From the NCBI GenBank assembly GCA_026874595.1, contig CM049316.1, forward strand, positions 60,461,676 to 60,525,675: a stretch of DNA of 64,000 nt, written 5' to 3'. Of this stretch, positions 25,201-37,600 are shown one piece after another; the stretch's first letter is position 1; each line of letters opens with the position of its first letter. A model generated the notes under the pieces. It had not been told where the DNA came from and searched no databases. It worked only from the letters and a program-made list of their open reading frames with translations. Position numbers and translations under genes: made by a program. The stretch comes from Sipunculus nudus (lineage: Eukaryota; Annelida; Sipuncula; Golfingiida; Sipunculidae).

Positions 25201-28200
25201 AAGATTCTTATATCATCAGTAACTGCAAGTTAATTTCCTGTTATTATAAACTAACAAATTCCTTTTCTATTTTTCTTTAATTTTTTATTAAAAACCAATA
25301 AAAATTTATTAATTTATTGTTTATTGTTATGTAGTTGGTTAAAACTACTAGATGAGTTGGGTTGGACACCTGGATCAACTGTGGCTGGCCATAAGCTGCC
25401 TGGATTCCCCTGTATGCCTCGCCTCAAGCATGCATAATTTGCTGAAAGTTCAACAAGGTCAACATACAGGTGACTCAAGAGGGGCTGGAGAGAGCCAAAG
25501 TCTGACAGGGTCTCATAAAAACATTTATAAAAGCTACAATTTTTGGTCAATTTCTTTCAGCTTTCTAAACTTAAAAGCTGAAATCCTTATGTGTGCATGA
25601 TATGAAAATTATATCAACAGTGCTCACAGGAAACAAACGTGCCATGGTCAAAGTTGGGCAAAATTTAAGTTATTAATTTTACATTTATACTAATAACTTA
25701 TAAAATTTGAAAAATTCATAACTAATTTTGGGTATTCAATTGAATCTTGATTAAATAATGTTACATCCCTGACAAAAAATCTCTAGCTTCAGCAATCCCC
25801 TTGTTAAGGGAGTAAAGATATTTCTTGATTTTTTACAAAGTGCATTATGTTTGGGCCCATAACTTCAAACAATTACGCAATACTGACATCATTCTGGCAT
25901 GTGCATAGAGAATGAAAAATATGTATATTATTTATGATTAAAGTCAGATCAGTGGTTTTGATATTAGGCAGTCTTGAAGTGTAACAATGGGTTTTTAATG
26001 GAAAAATGAAGTTTTTTTTAATTAATATCTTGAAGGTATTAAGTCCTAGTGACCAAATTCTTGGCATGGTAGGGGATTTTGGAGACATCTAGCTGTATGC
26101 CCAATTTAAGGAACTAAGAGCTGAAGCTGGGGAGCTGAGCTCTTGCAAACTGCATAACACTAGCTTGATATAAACAATATGTTACATGGTGCTTGAAAAC
26201 TTGAATAAAATCTACAGTTTTTGATCAACTGGTTTCAAATTTTTGGTGTTAACAGTTGAAAAGGTAACAAAAACATGCTGTGAAAATTAAATCCACAGTA
26301 CTCACAGGAAAAAAACGTGCCATGGTCAAAGTTGGGCAAAATTTAAGGTACCAATTTTTTATTTTTATTAATATTTTAAAAAATTTAAAAGATTTTCATC
26401 TAATTTTGGGTATACAATTTAATTTTGATTAATTAAAGTTATATTACTGGAAAAAAGGTCCATAGCTTTAACATGTTTTGTGTTAAGTGATCAAATATCT
26501 TTCCTGATTTTTTACAAAATGCATTATGTTTGGGTCCATAACTTTTTTAAATTATAAAATACAGACATAATTTCTTGAATGTACATAGGAAATATATAGA
26601 GGAATATTTATGGTAGATATGAGGAAAAACAGATGAGTGGTTTTGATATTAGGCAGTCCTGAAGTGTGAAAATAGGTTTTTAATAAAAAATTGAGGTTTT
26701 TCCTTAATTTCTCAAAGGAACGAAGTCGAAAAGACCCAGTTTTCGGCTTGGTAGGAGATCTTGGGGACATCTAACATTATGCCGAATTTTGGATTCCTAG
26801 GTCTTACGGTTTCAAAACGTGCCACATCTACGGACGGACGAACGGACGGACGGACAGACGGATGGACGACGGACAATGGACCACGACTATAGCTCAGATG
26901 ACTTATAGTCAGCTGAGCTAAAAAACCGGAAAAAATACAGGTGGTGCCACCAGTCTGCAGAAACTGATGAAATACTCTATGATCAATACCTCTCCAAAGA
27001 ATCATGGTGAGCAATGCATTAGTTTTTCAGATACTTGAGCTTTTGTATCAAATTTTTCTATTTTTCTGGGGGGTACTTCAGAGCCCCATAGCTTGAAGAA
27101 TATCGGTAACAGAGACCTAATTCTAGGTTTCCAAGGAGATTGTTCATGGACCTCTCAGGATGTAAAGTTAGAAGATTCTAGTCCAGCAGTTTGTGCCCTG
27201 TTAACGGACAGACGACCGGATGGCCAGACGGACGACGGACAAAGAGTAATTGCTAAAGTTCAGATGACTTACAGTCAGCTGAGCTAAAAACCTGATGGAT
27301 GGACAGACAGATAGGCAGACAGCTTAACCCAACTAAATAAAACATTGTCAAAGGGACTGGGTAACATGATTTCTCCTAACCAAACCTGCATATTACAAAA
27401 AACAGACCAAATAGAGGTAAAGTGCCATAAACAGAAATTCTTCACATTTTCTTAATTGTTATTTTTATTTACACACATTTATTCAAATTAACAACTTTTT
27501 AAATAAACAAAAGCAGCAAATAAAATGTACAAAAAAATAAATTGTCCATTTTAAAAGTAATACAGTAATGTAGTTAAAAATCTGAAATTACTATTCTTAT
27601 ATGTTAATATTTATACTGATAAGGCCGTGGGAAGGGCTATGATAGGGACACCTTTGCCATCAGACACTAACCATAATTGCCAGCTTCATCAGCTGTGTAC
27701 TTGTACTTTGGCAGGTCATCAGTAGGGGGCAGTCCCTTCTGTTGAAGCTCGTTAATGGCATGTACATCCAGATTGATCTGGTCGTCAACGCCACCGGATC
27801 CTCCCTGAGACCTCAGCTTGAGTAAGCAGTACAGTAAATATTATGTCACAGATGCTCTTGCTGTTGCCTTTTATAATTATTTGATCATTTGATAAGGCAA
27901 AAAAAAATATTTTATATGTTTCTCAGGCACTTATTTTTCATAAAATGATGACGGTGGGCAGCTTTTAATTTTTATTTGGAGCACAGATCTGGAACAGCTG
28001 ATATTTCATGCTGGATAAATATCATACCTAACTTTTCATGATCATCACATAATTATTATGTATGTATTATAATTTTTTTTTATCATCTCCAGTTCTTACC
28101 TGTGCTTTTTTCTTTTCCTCCTCAAATGAGTTCATGTCTATCTCCATGTTCTTCTCCTCCACCATCAGCTGTGTCAGGTCTACAGGGAATCCGTAGGTGT

Positions 28201-30168
28201 CATATAGCCTCCACGCAACATCACCTGCAACAGTAGGAACATGTCAACCTCCACGCAACATCACCTACAACAGCAGAAACATGTCAACCTCCACGCAACA
28301 TCACATACAACAGCAGGAACATGTCAACCTTAAAGCAACATTATCTAAAACTGGATGAACATGTCAACTTCCATGCAACATCACCTAAAACGCAGAAACA
28401 TGTCAACCTCCACCCAACATCACCCACAACAGCACAAACATGTCAACCTTAATGCAACATCACCTTCAACTGCACAAACATTTCAACCTCCACGCAACAT
28501 CACCTACAACAGCTAAAAACATATAAACCTTCACACAACATCACCCACAACAGCACAAACATGTCAACCTCCACACAACATCACCTACAACAGCACAAAC
28601 ATGTCAACCTCCACACAACATCACCTACAACAGCACAAACATGTCAACCTCCACACAACATCACCTACAACAGCACAAACATGTCAACCTCCACACATCA
28701 TCACCTACAACAGCACAAACATGTCAACCTCTAGCAACATCACTCCAAAACTCCAAGCAATGTAATCTAAAACAGGACAAAAGTTTCAGTTTCCTTGCAG
28801 TTTTTTTCATAAAACAGGATAAAATTGTCAACCTCCACACAAAAGCAGAACATAAATGCCATGCGAACCATCCAGCAATCTAATACTTATAAAAGGAATT
28901 CGGTTCAAGTCTGTTCGCAATGTTCTCTAAAACCATGTTATGTAAAATAGTGTGCCTTACATAATTTTAAAGGTTATTATGCCCGCAGTGACATAGGCAA
29001 TATGAGAATAAATAATTTTTAATGTACATATTATTTTTAGTGATTTTTCCGTTTTAACTGACTTGCACAAAGGGAAGACCTAGCACAGCCGAACTGCCTT
29101 TGGCAATGACCGGAACGCATTCATCGTGGTCTTTCAACCTCAAACACTACTATTCTTCAGATGAAAAACGCTTGCTTTCAGTGAGGGATTTGAGCCTGTC
29201 GGCCCATTCATTTGAACGAGACTCTCACCCACGTGCGTGGTCGGTAAAAGAGAAAAACACATGTTTCTCACTTTATGAAATGGAGAGTTCAACCCAGGAG
29301 AAATAATGACAAAACCTAATAGACCATTTCAGTATCTCGCGACTCGCAATGCATGCTAGTCAGGGTCAAAGGTCACCATTACCAAAACACGTTCCTTCAG
29401 CAGACATGTGCAAGGCAGAAATGGCGGAACGTCATGTTCCAACCCTTTCTATATATCTATTAATATTTTCAGTCGACGCCTCCCATAGAAAATGGCACCC
29501 TTAATAAGTGTTACACATTGCTCCTAAGCAGGTTAGAGCTTTTCTGCTAGCCTTTTTAAACAAAATGTAACAAATACAGCACTTGTGCAGTTGCTCACTC
29601 CATGTGGCTCACAGAATCACACTGGTGAAATATTCAAGTGGACACGTGACGGTGCTTCACATTTAACTTATTTATATGTAGAAATGTCTTTGTCAACACT
29701 TTGATATGAAGGTTAGTAACCATTTATAAATCATGAGTCTTTAAATTAGATATATGTTTTTATTTTTTTTTTCTTGAAATGCATCTTTATAACTATCTCA
29801 AATTTCATTGTCCTGATTCCTGTGTTAATAACACTACAGTTTATTATAACACTGTTATGTTGAAGGCCTGTGTTTCAAGACATAATTCCCTTTAGTCCAG
29901 ATAATGCTTTTATAGTTTTATATTTCCTAATAATAATCCACACTAAATCACTGAAGAAATAATTAATACTGATAACTCTCTGACCCTGTCATGGACAAAG
30001 GGAAATGTTTCATTTAATGTTTCACGTAAATGTTCACAGTTCAGCATGCAAAACTGCTGGACAAGATTATTGTTATTTCAAAATTACAAAAAGGTCTGTA
30101 TGAAGCATATAAGGGCAGTTTCCTTGGAACATATAAAATATTGTCTGCATAAATCACACAAAAATACC

Positions 30169-30229
<61 letters not shown>

Positions 30230-30767
30230 CATGTATTCTCCGGGCCTGTTGTTGTAGCGCTAGCGGGATCTGGTGTTTGTGGGGAATTAGTAAAACACAA
30301 ACAACAATAATAAGTCCTCAAGTGGTAGAGACGGTGTATTCAGTGAACACATGTATACAGCATGCTGGTCAGTTCATGTCTGTCCAGCTCAGTGCTCAAA
30401 TTAGCTGCTGTGCAAACATCTGGCAGCATCATTATACTTTGACCCTGATGCTACCAGGGTGACACTGATGGGCTGCTCATTAACACTGATAGGATCATGC
30501 CAAGATACATAAATTTACATTCTGTTATAGCAATTAATTAAATCTGTGTTTCCTCATGTTACTGACACATAATACAAAAAATACCTTATGAAATTAAATG
30601 AAACTTTACATCCACATGAAATGTGACCCAAAGATTATAAATGTAGAAAATGGTATCAACGCATGGTTCTTCACATATAAAGTTAATAGTACATTTTGAA
30701 CATAAAAAATTAATTAGCATCACCTAATTAAGCTCTACCACATATGTATTTATGTATATATATATAT

Positions 30768-30830
<63 letters not shown>

Positions 30831-30834
30831 GATG

Positions 30835-30889
<55 letters not shown>

Positions 30890-31338
30890 ATACAAAGCCA
30901 TTTATTTTAATATGTTAATATAGACATATACATTGAAGTTTACCATATCTTTCAGGTTTAAAATTCATTAAAATGATTCTATCATAAACAAAAGTAGGGG
31001 GACACTTGCTGCCACTTCTCTTCACAGAGGTATGTGTCAAGCACTGGTTCTACATTATTAAAAATAGAGCTGAAATATTATATCATAATAGATATGGGTG
31101 TAAAAGGTGTAATATATTTCTCTCAAGTGTTACTTAATCATTTGTACTTCTACTGATGCAATACCTACAGAAATTTGGCAGATTAGTTTGCAAGAGTATG
31201 CAATTTAAATCTAATTAATTCAAATCAATGGCACAGGCCAGAAAAAATATAGCTTTTTATACATTGTAATTTTGATGCATGGCACATAATTGTTATTTAG
31301 AGGATGTTGCAATGAAGATGGGTAATACATATTGATAT

Positions 31339-31409
<71 letters not shown>

Positions 31410-31550
31410 CTATAAAACTTCAATCTACTGCACTTTTTATAATATTAATAATATAGTTCAATATTAATTATATAAAAAGTTATCCTAATATAGTTTATAG
31501 TAATATGTTTATTTTGAATTAATAAAATTGCCAATAAGTTCATGTAACAA

Positions 31551-31639
<89 letters not shown>

Positions 31640-34600
31640 ATTAATAGTAGTTGTAAATTAATAGATTATCTATAGCGAGTAAAAAATTGTCAATAAGTAC
31701 ATGTAACAAGAATATATAGTAACGGCTAGGAGTGTGTGTGTGTATATATATATATTAAAATATTTATATATATATGCATATATATATCTGATTATATATT
31801 TCTTTTCTATGTTACGAAAGAGAGGCAGGCTCAAAGTATTACTAATACTAATAGTAATGCTGTTATAATACTACATTAATATTAACTATTAAACTAAACG
31901 TAGCCACACAACTTATTTGGACAGAAATCCCTGTGTGAAATTGTTTATGTCCGCACCGATCTGCTGGCAACTTGCACCCACATGCGTGTGACTCGCCCTT
32001 GGTGCCTTCGTTCACTGATCAGAACTCGCACAACGCACGTGTTGTTTCCTGTGTTTTTTCACAGACTAGCTGGCTCTGTTTTCACAAACCATGTGTACCA
32101 TAGATACAATGTTTCACAACATCATTTGGGACGAGGCATGTTAAACCCCGAGAAACAAGTAACACAGTGTATCTGCTGCGTCTGACAAACGAAGCGGCAG
32201 AAGTCAGGACCGCATGTAGTTTGTTTTGGTAATGGTGACCTTTCACCTTGGGCTCAAGGTCGGTCATCGCACATGCGTGCCTGTAATGCTGAAATGGTCT
32301 ATTCAAGGTCCTAATTTCACGAACAGACGTTGGGTGGGGTGGATGGGGTGGGGCCGAGTGGTGTCTGGGGTTTCAGGCCTCAAAATATGTCTGATACGAT
32401 GAAAAAAAGGTTGCTGCGGTTGAAAATGAATACGGACCCTCTGCAGTCCCATTGGGTCCACTTCTGCTACTTACAAGGTATGCATATTTCTGTTTCTTTC
32501 TTCAGGAACAGTTTCCTTGCAATCAATAAATCTTTAATAAACTTTCATGTGATACTCACATCAACCTAATCTTTATACGTCTAATGATACAATCCAGTCA
32601 AATATCATCGAAAACCGGAATGCCCCCGCGTCTCATTCCGGTTCGCAATGTAAACACCATCACTGACCAGGTCTTCAAGGTTAACATACCAGGGTATAAA
32701 TTTCTTGACACGAAGACAACCCCACAAAATAAATGCTAAAAATATTAGAGCAACTGCAGGATCACTTACGCACTGTCTCCACCAGGTTATCAGTTTATAC
32801 GGATGGACGGTATGTTTAGGATTCATGTAATTTAAAAGTAAGTTGCAAATTTAAGATACAAGCAGCTTGACATAGAAACGTTTCTGTTCACAGGAAGTGT
32901 TGTGCCTTGGAGAGGTGCTTGAGTTATTCTGCAGTCGTGCCAAAATGTTTATACATTTCTTATAGAGACAGTTTCCCAATGAAAAACTATATTTTCTGTT
33001 AACTTTTAGAATGAAAAATACTAGCCAACATTTCCCATCTCAGTTAATAAATCTCCCCAATCCCGGAAATAAGCCAGGTATACCGGGTCTATCCGCTAGT
33101 AAAATATGTAATAACAGTATCAGCACAGTGCAACATAAAAGAAGGAAGAAAGGAAATCCACAGGAAAAAGAAATTCATGGAATTTAAGTCTCCCACTTTT
33201 GCCTCTTGTTGTCTTTCATGCTTAGGCAAAAAAAAAAAAAGAAATAGTTTTTGGGCACTTTTTTTCAGAAATCAGTGTGGGCGGATGATACTTTATTTTT
33301 TTTTTACCTTTTCTGTATGTTTCAATAAAAATGTCATAAAATCAGGGAAAAGCATGAAAATAACAGAAGTTTTTTTTTTGCTAAATAAGTAAATGCACTA
33401 CATAACAAAGGACATCTTATCAAAATTGTATTATTTTATCTTCTTGAAAGATGAAAATCAAAATAAACCAGCTTCTGTGGCTCAGGGGTAGAGCACAGGA
33501 CTTAAAGCCGGGAGATTGTGAGTTCGAATCTCAGATGAGGAGGTGAGATTTTCACGGTCAGCCCCCACCCAGGGTGAGCGCTCTGCAGGCTTAATGGGAA
33601 GGCCGTTGGGAACGGCCGTGTTTCACTAACAAACAAGTGCACCTTACGGGGGCTCCTCGGTGGTATGACCCAGCAATGAGGACAATTACACACCCAGGGC
33701 CTGCAGGTGCAGTAGTCACCGGGCCTGGTTAACGTCAGGATATAAAATGAGAGAAAGTGTGGTACTGCCCTGTCACATAGTCCGAAACCAGAATGGAATT
33801 CTGCAGATGTACATATATGTAGTTAAGTAAGCATTAAAAAATGGAGGCTGTTACCTCCATAAAAAATATAAAAAAAAATAAATAAATAAAATAAAAATAA
33901 AAATTTTTGATGTGGGGGGTTGCAGTGCCTGAGAACCATACCTATTATTTATTTTAGCCACACCTGATCAATATGCTTCGGTTTTAATGTTTGCCTGAGG
34001 ATGTCTCCACATGTCACAGTGGCTGTATTAAGTTTTAATGGTGCCCTGAAGATGTATATTTTGGGTTGTGAAAAAAAGAACAAAATTTAAATTTTTGTTT
34101 TGGAGCTGGAGAGAATGAGTTTTCAGACAGACACTCCGAAACCTGATCCATTACTTTATGAACCATGCTGATACTGATAAAGAGAAAGGTTGAGCCTTTT
34201 ACCTGGAAGTGTATTGTTGTCTTTTCCAAGTTTACCAATTGTGCGTTCCAGTAAACGGCGTCCTCTAGTGAGCGTTTTCAGAAACTGTGCCTCTTCCTCA
34301 TTGATAATATCTTTAACCATCTGAGGGTCCTTTGTGACCTCCTTAAAGGCATTTCCCTGTCAAAATAACAATGATAAATAAGATTACTATCATAATATAC
34401 TATAAGTGTTCACTCCATGCTTCATATGCTGGAAGTCCTGATACATGCATATAAGAAGCTTATTCGTGGAATTTATGACGTCCCCTTCTGCCTCATTGTT
34501 TTTTTAGCTTCCTGTGATCTCATGTTTGAGTTTTTATTTTCCCCTGAAGATGTCTCCACATGTAATAATTTTAGTTGTGAATTTGGAACAGAAGGGGCAA

Positions 34601-37600
34601 TTATTTGTTTGTTTTGGAGCTGTTGATAATAAATTTTCAGACAGACACTCCAAAACCGATCCAAACCAAGGTATGCATGAGGGCCATTATTAACCAAAAT
34701 TTGAATAAAATTGGATAATATTTAGGAAGTTATCACACTGAAATAAAAAACCTGATTGTCAGACAGACAGACAAATGGACAAACAGACAGCTTAACCCAA
34801 ATTAATCTCCCTAATTCCGCGGAAGTGCTGGACAATAATTACACAGCTCTTGATTGCTGGTTGAATGAAACATACAAAATGTTTGGTCCTTCAGGTATCC
34901 GCCGAACCAGAGTGGGATGGGTGAAGTGAGGCAGGGATTGATTGGCAAGGGGAAATAGAGGTGTGTTGCATATTGGCATGGATGTCTGCAGCCAAAATGT
35001 GTATGTAGGTGGCGCCACCTGCCACAAAATCGAGAAAGCTATCCAAGATGTATATACTTGCAAAAATTTAGGTAGATAGGCAGTGGCCGAGCTATGAGTG
35101 ATTTTATCCCGCGGCAGACAAACAGACGGACGCTGTGCAAAATGGTTGCAGGTGGCGCCACCAGTTTTGCTTAAGATAAAGAACTATGTGAGATCTATAC
35201 ACATGCAAAATTTCGGGAGGATACGTCAAACCAGTCCTGAGATATAAGCCTGGATGTCTGCAGCCTGAACATAAATGTATGTGGCCCCACCTGTCATAAA
35301 ATCGAGAAAGGATGAATACACATGCAAAAAAATTTCAGGTGGATAAGTCCATTCACTGCAGAGATATGAGGTATTTTATCCCAAGGCAGATGAACGGATG
35401 GACGCTGTGCAAAAATGGTTGCAGGTGGCACTGCCATTTTTTATGTATGTTATAAAGCTATCCAAGGGCTACATTTGTGCATATTTTTTTTTTTGTGATT
35501 GGTCAAACGAGTGTGAAGATGTGGGGTAATGTGTCAAAACAGATGCACAGACGGATGCACTGGAGAGAGGAAAGTTCAGAGGTCAACCAACGCAAAATAT
35601 TTTGGCACCAGTTCACATGTGACCCGATAATCATGTAAAGTTTCTGAAAAATCATTTCAGTGGTCTCAGAGTTCTATTCCGGCAATGAACCCGGCGGCGG
35701 AACCTGGTCTTAAAAAAATTAAAGTATCTGCTAAACTTTGTTTTGGCGGATACAATTATTATATGAAACTGGGAAAAAATGGTTTTTTTCCATTATTTTT
35801 GTGGAAATGATAAAAAAGATTAACTCACCAGTGATTCCACCACCACATCAACCAGGGTGGCAAAAAAACCTGGTTTGGCATTGAGTTTCTCTGTTGCATA
35901 TCTCACCGCCCGTCTCAAGATTCGTCTCAATACATACCTGATGCAATAAATAACAAATGTGTTAGAAAGTGTTTTTCTCCGCTAAAGTACATGTTGGAAT
36001 GTTGAAACACTTTTTAAACTGATTTTTTTTGGGGGGCAACTGAGAATATGTTTGATTGCTGTTTTGTTAACTGCATACAGTCTATTTTTGCACACTATGT
36101 CAATAGTATGGAAATGAGACTAACAAACCTAAAATATGATAAATATGAAATCTGTGAAAATTAATATAAAGTTTTTGATAATTTGACTGATGCCATTATT
36201 AACAGAGCTAAGAAATGGAGGAATGAACCACTGTAATTCAATATAAATATAATGTTTCTAGAATACATTTCCAAGCTACTCATGAAATTCACACTTCAGG
36301 ACTTCATTTTTAAGAAACCTTACATTTTTATATAAATTCTGACCATTTTTACCTAATCCGTAGTAGTATTACAGTCTGACTGCAAACATTCTAATGAACT
36401 GAAAGATAATTTTAACTTTTCTCATAAGTATATTCAATTTAAGATCATATCCTGACAACAAACCATACCCTCTTCCTGTGCTGTCTGGCCGTCCTCCATC
36501 TGAGAGAGCAACTGTCAGTGTACGAGCGTGGTCAGCGATGACTCGGTACGCCATGTCAATGCCATCTGCGTCTTCAGCTCCAACCTTCCCTTTGTATGGT
36601 CGTACACCAGTAGCCTAGAAAATAATACAGTAGAGGGTCATTTATGCAAAAAGCTCCAGGGACAGGATTTTTGTTCAGATAAACAATCATTCAGATAAAG
36701 GGTTCCAGACAATTCACAAAGATTGCCAACCTGCCCCCGAGGATTTGACTTATTAGAGACGACAGAAAAGAATGAATGAAGCTAGTCCAAAATACATGTT
36801 TAACACACCATTTTTGTTAGGTTTCCCATCAATTTACATGTAAAAAAATACATTGATATTATTGCTATTACTCAAAAAATCATTTAATTGTTGAACATTT
36901 TTTCAGATAAATGATTTTCGGATAAACAGGGTTTGGATAAACAATGGTCTACAGTACATATCTTTCAAAAGGTTTTATACAGAGGAGGTAACTGCCTACA
37001 TTTTTCATGCGTGTTATCTAATTTTTAATCTAAGTAAGTATATCTGCAGAGTCCCATTCTAGTCTTGGACAACGTGACCTGGTATCACCCAGGCCTGGTG
37101 TCTACCACACATGCAGGTCCTTGGTGTGTAATACACCCATTGCTGGGTCATAACACTGAGGAACCCCCCAAAGACGAACCCATTTGTGAATGATTAGTGA
37201 CTGTAGGGAACACCCTTCCCATGAAGCCTGCAGAGCGCTCAACCTACGTGGGGTCCGACTGTGGTAAATATCTCTGCTCCTCGGCTCTTTTCCTCAGCAC
37301 CAGCTTTAGTGAGAAAAGCAATCATCAGGTTCAACTGCGGCCATGAAGGTATCTGAGACTAGTCCCCATATGGGGCACACCATGTTTTGTATATAATTAA
37401 TAGCATGTGTCCCTCCATATTCAGGCAAAAAAACACCTTTAGGCAGATCTGTAGTGAACTTGTACCTGGTGCTACTATGGATAATTTTTCCTCATCGACC
37501 ATACAGTGGGTAAATATGCGCTGGCTGTAAGTCCACAGCAGTCTAACATACCCATGTCCCAGATGATATGTTTATTAGAGTGATATTTAGGCAAATTTGT

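Larger units (their letters stand above)
29320..32301. mobile_element. 3-kb element with long imperfect inverted repeats and TA-rich interior
   Basis: The left end, TAGACCATTTCAG and later GGTCAAAGGTCACCATTACC AAAACA, is repeated inverted at the right end (GGTAATGGTGACCTTT to CTGAAATGGTCTA). The matching arms are about 75-100 bp. Four long (TA)n tracts lie inside. No transposase is recognisable. The long terminal repeats suggest a Mutator-type or fold-back element, but no clear target duplication was found. Confidence 0.6.

Noticed and set aside
30046-30462. 138-codon plus-strand frame
   Set aside because: Open only because of the (TA)n tract (IYIYIY); no protein-like sequence around it.
33467-33545. 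Functional tRNA gene at the SINE head
   Set aside because: A and B boxes are present, but the acceptor stem does not pair well and it is followed by a SINE body, not a terminator.
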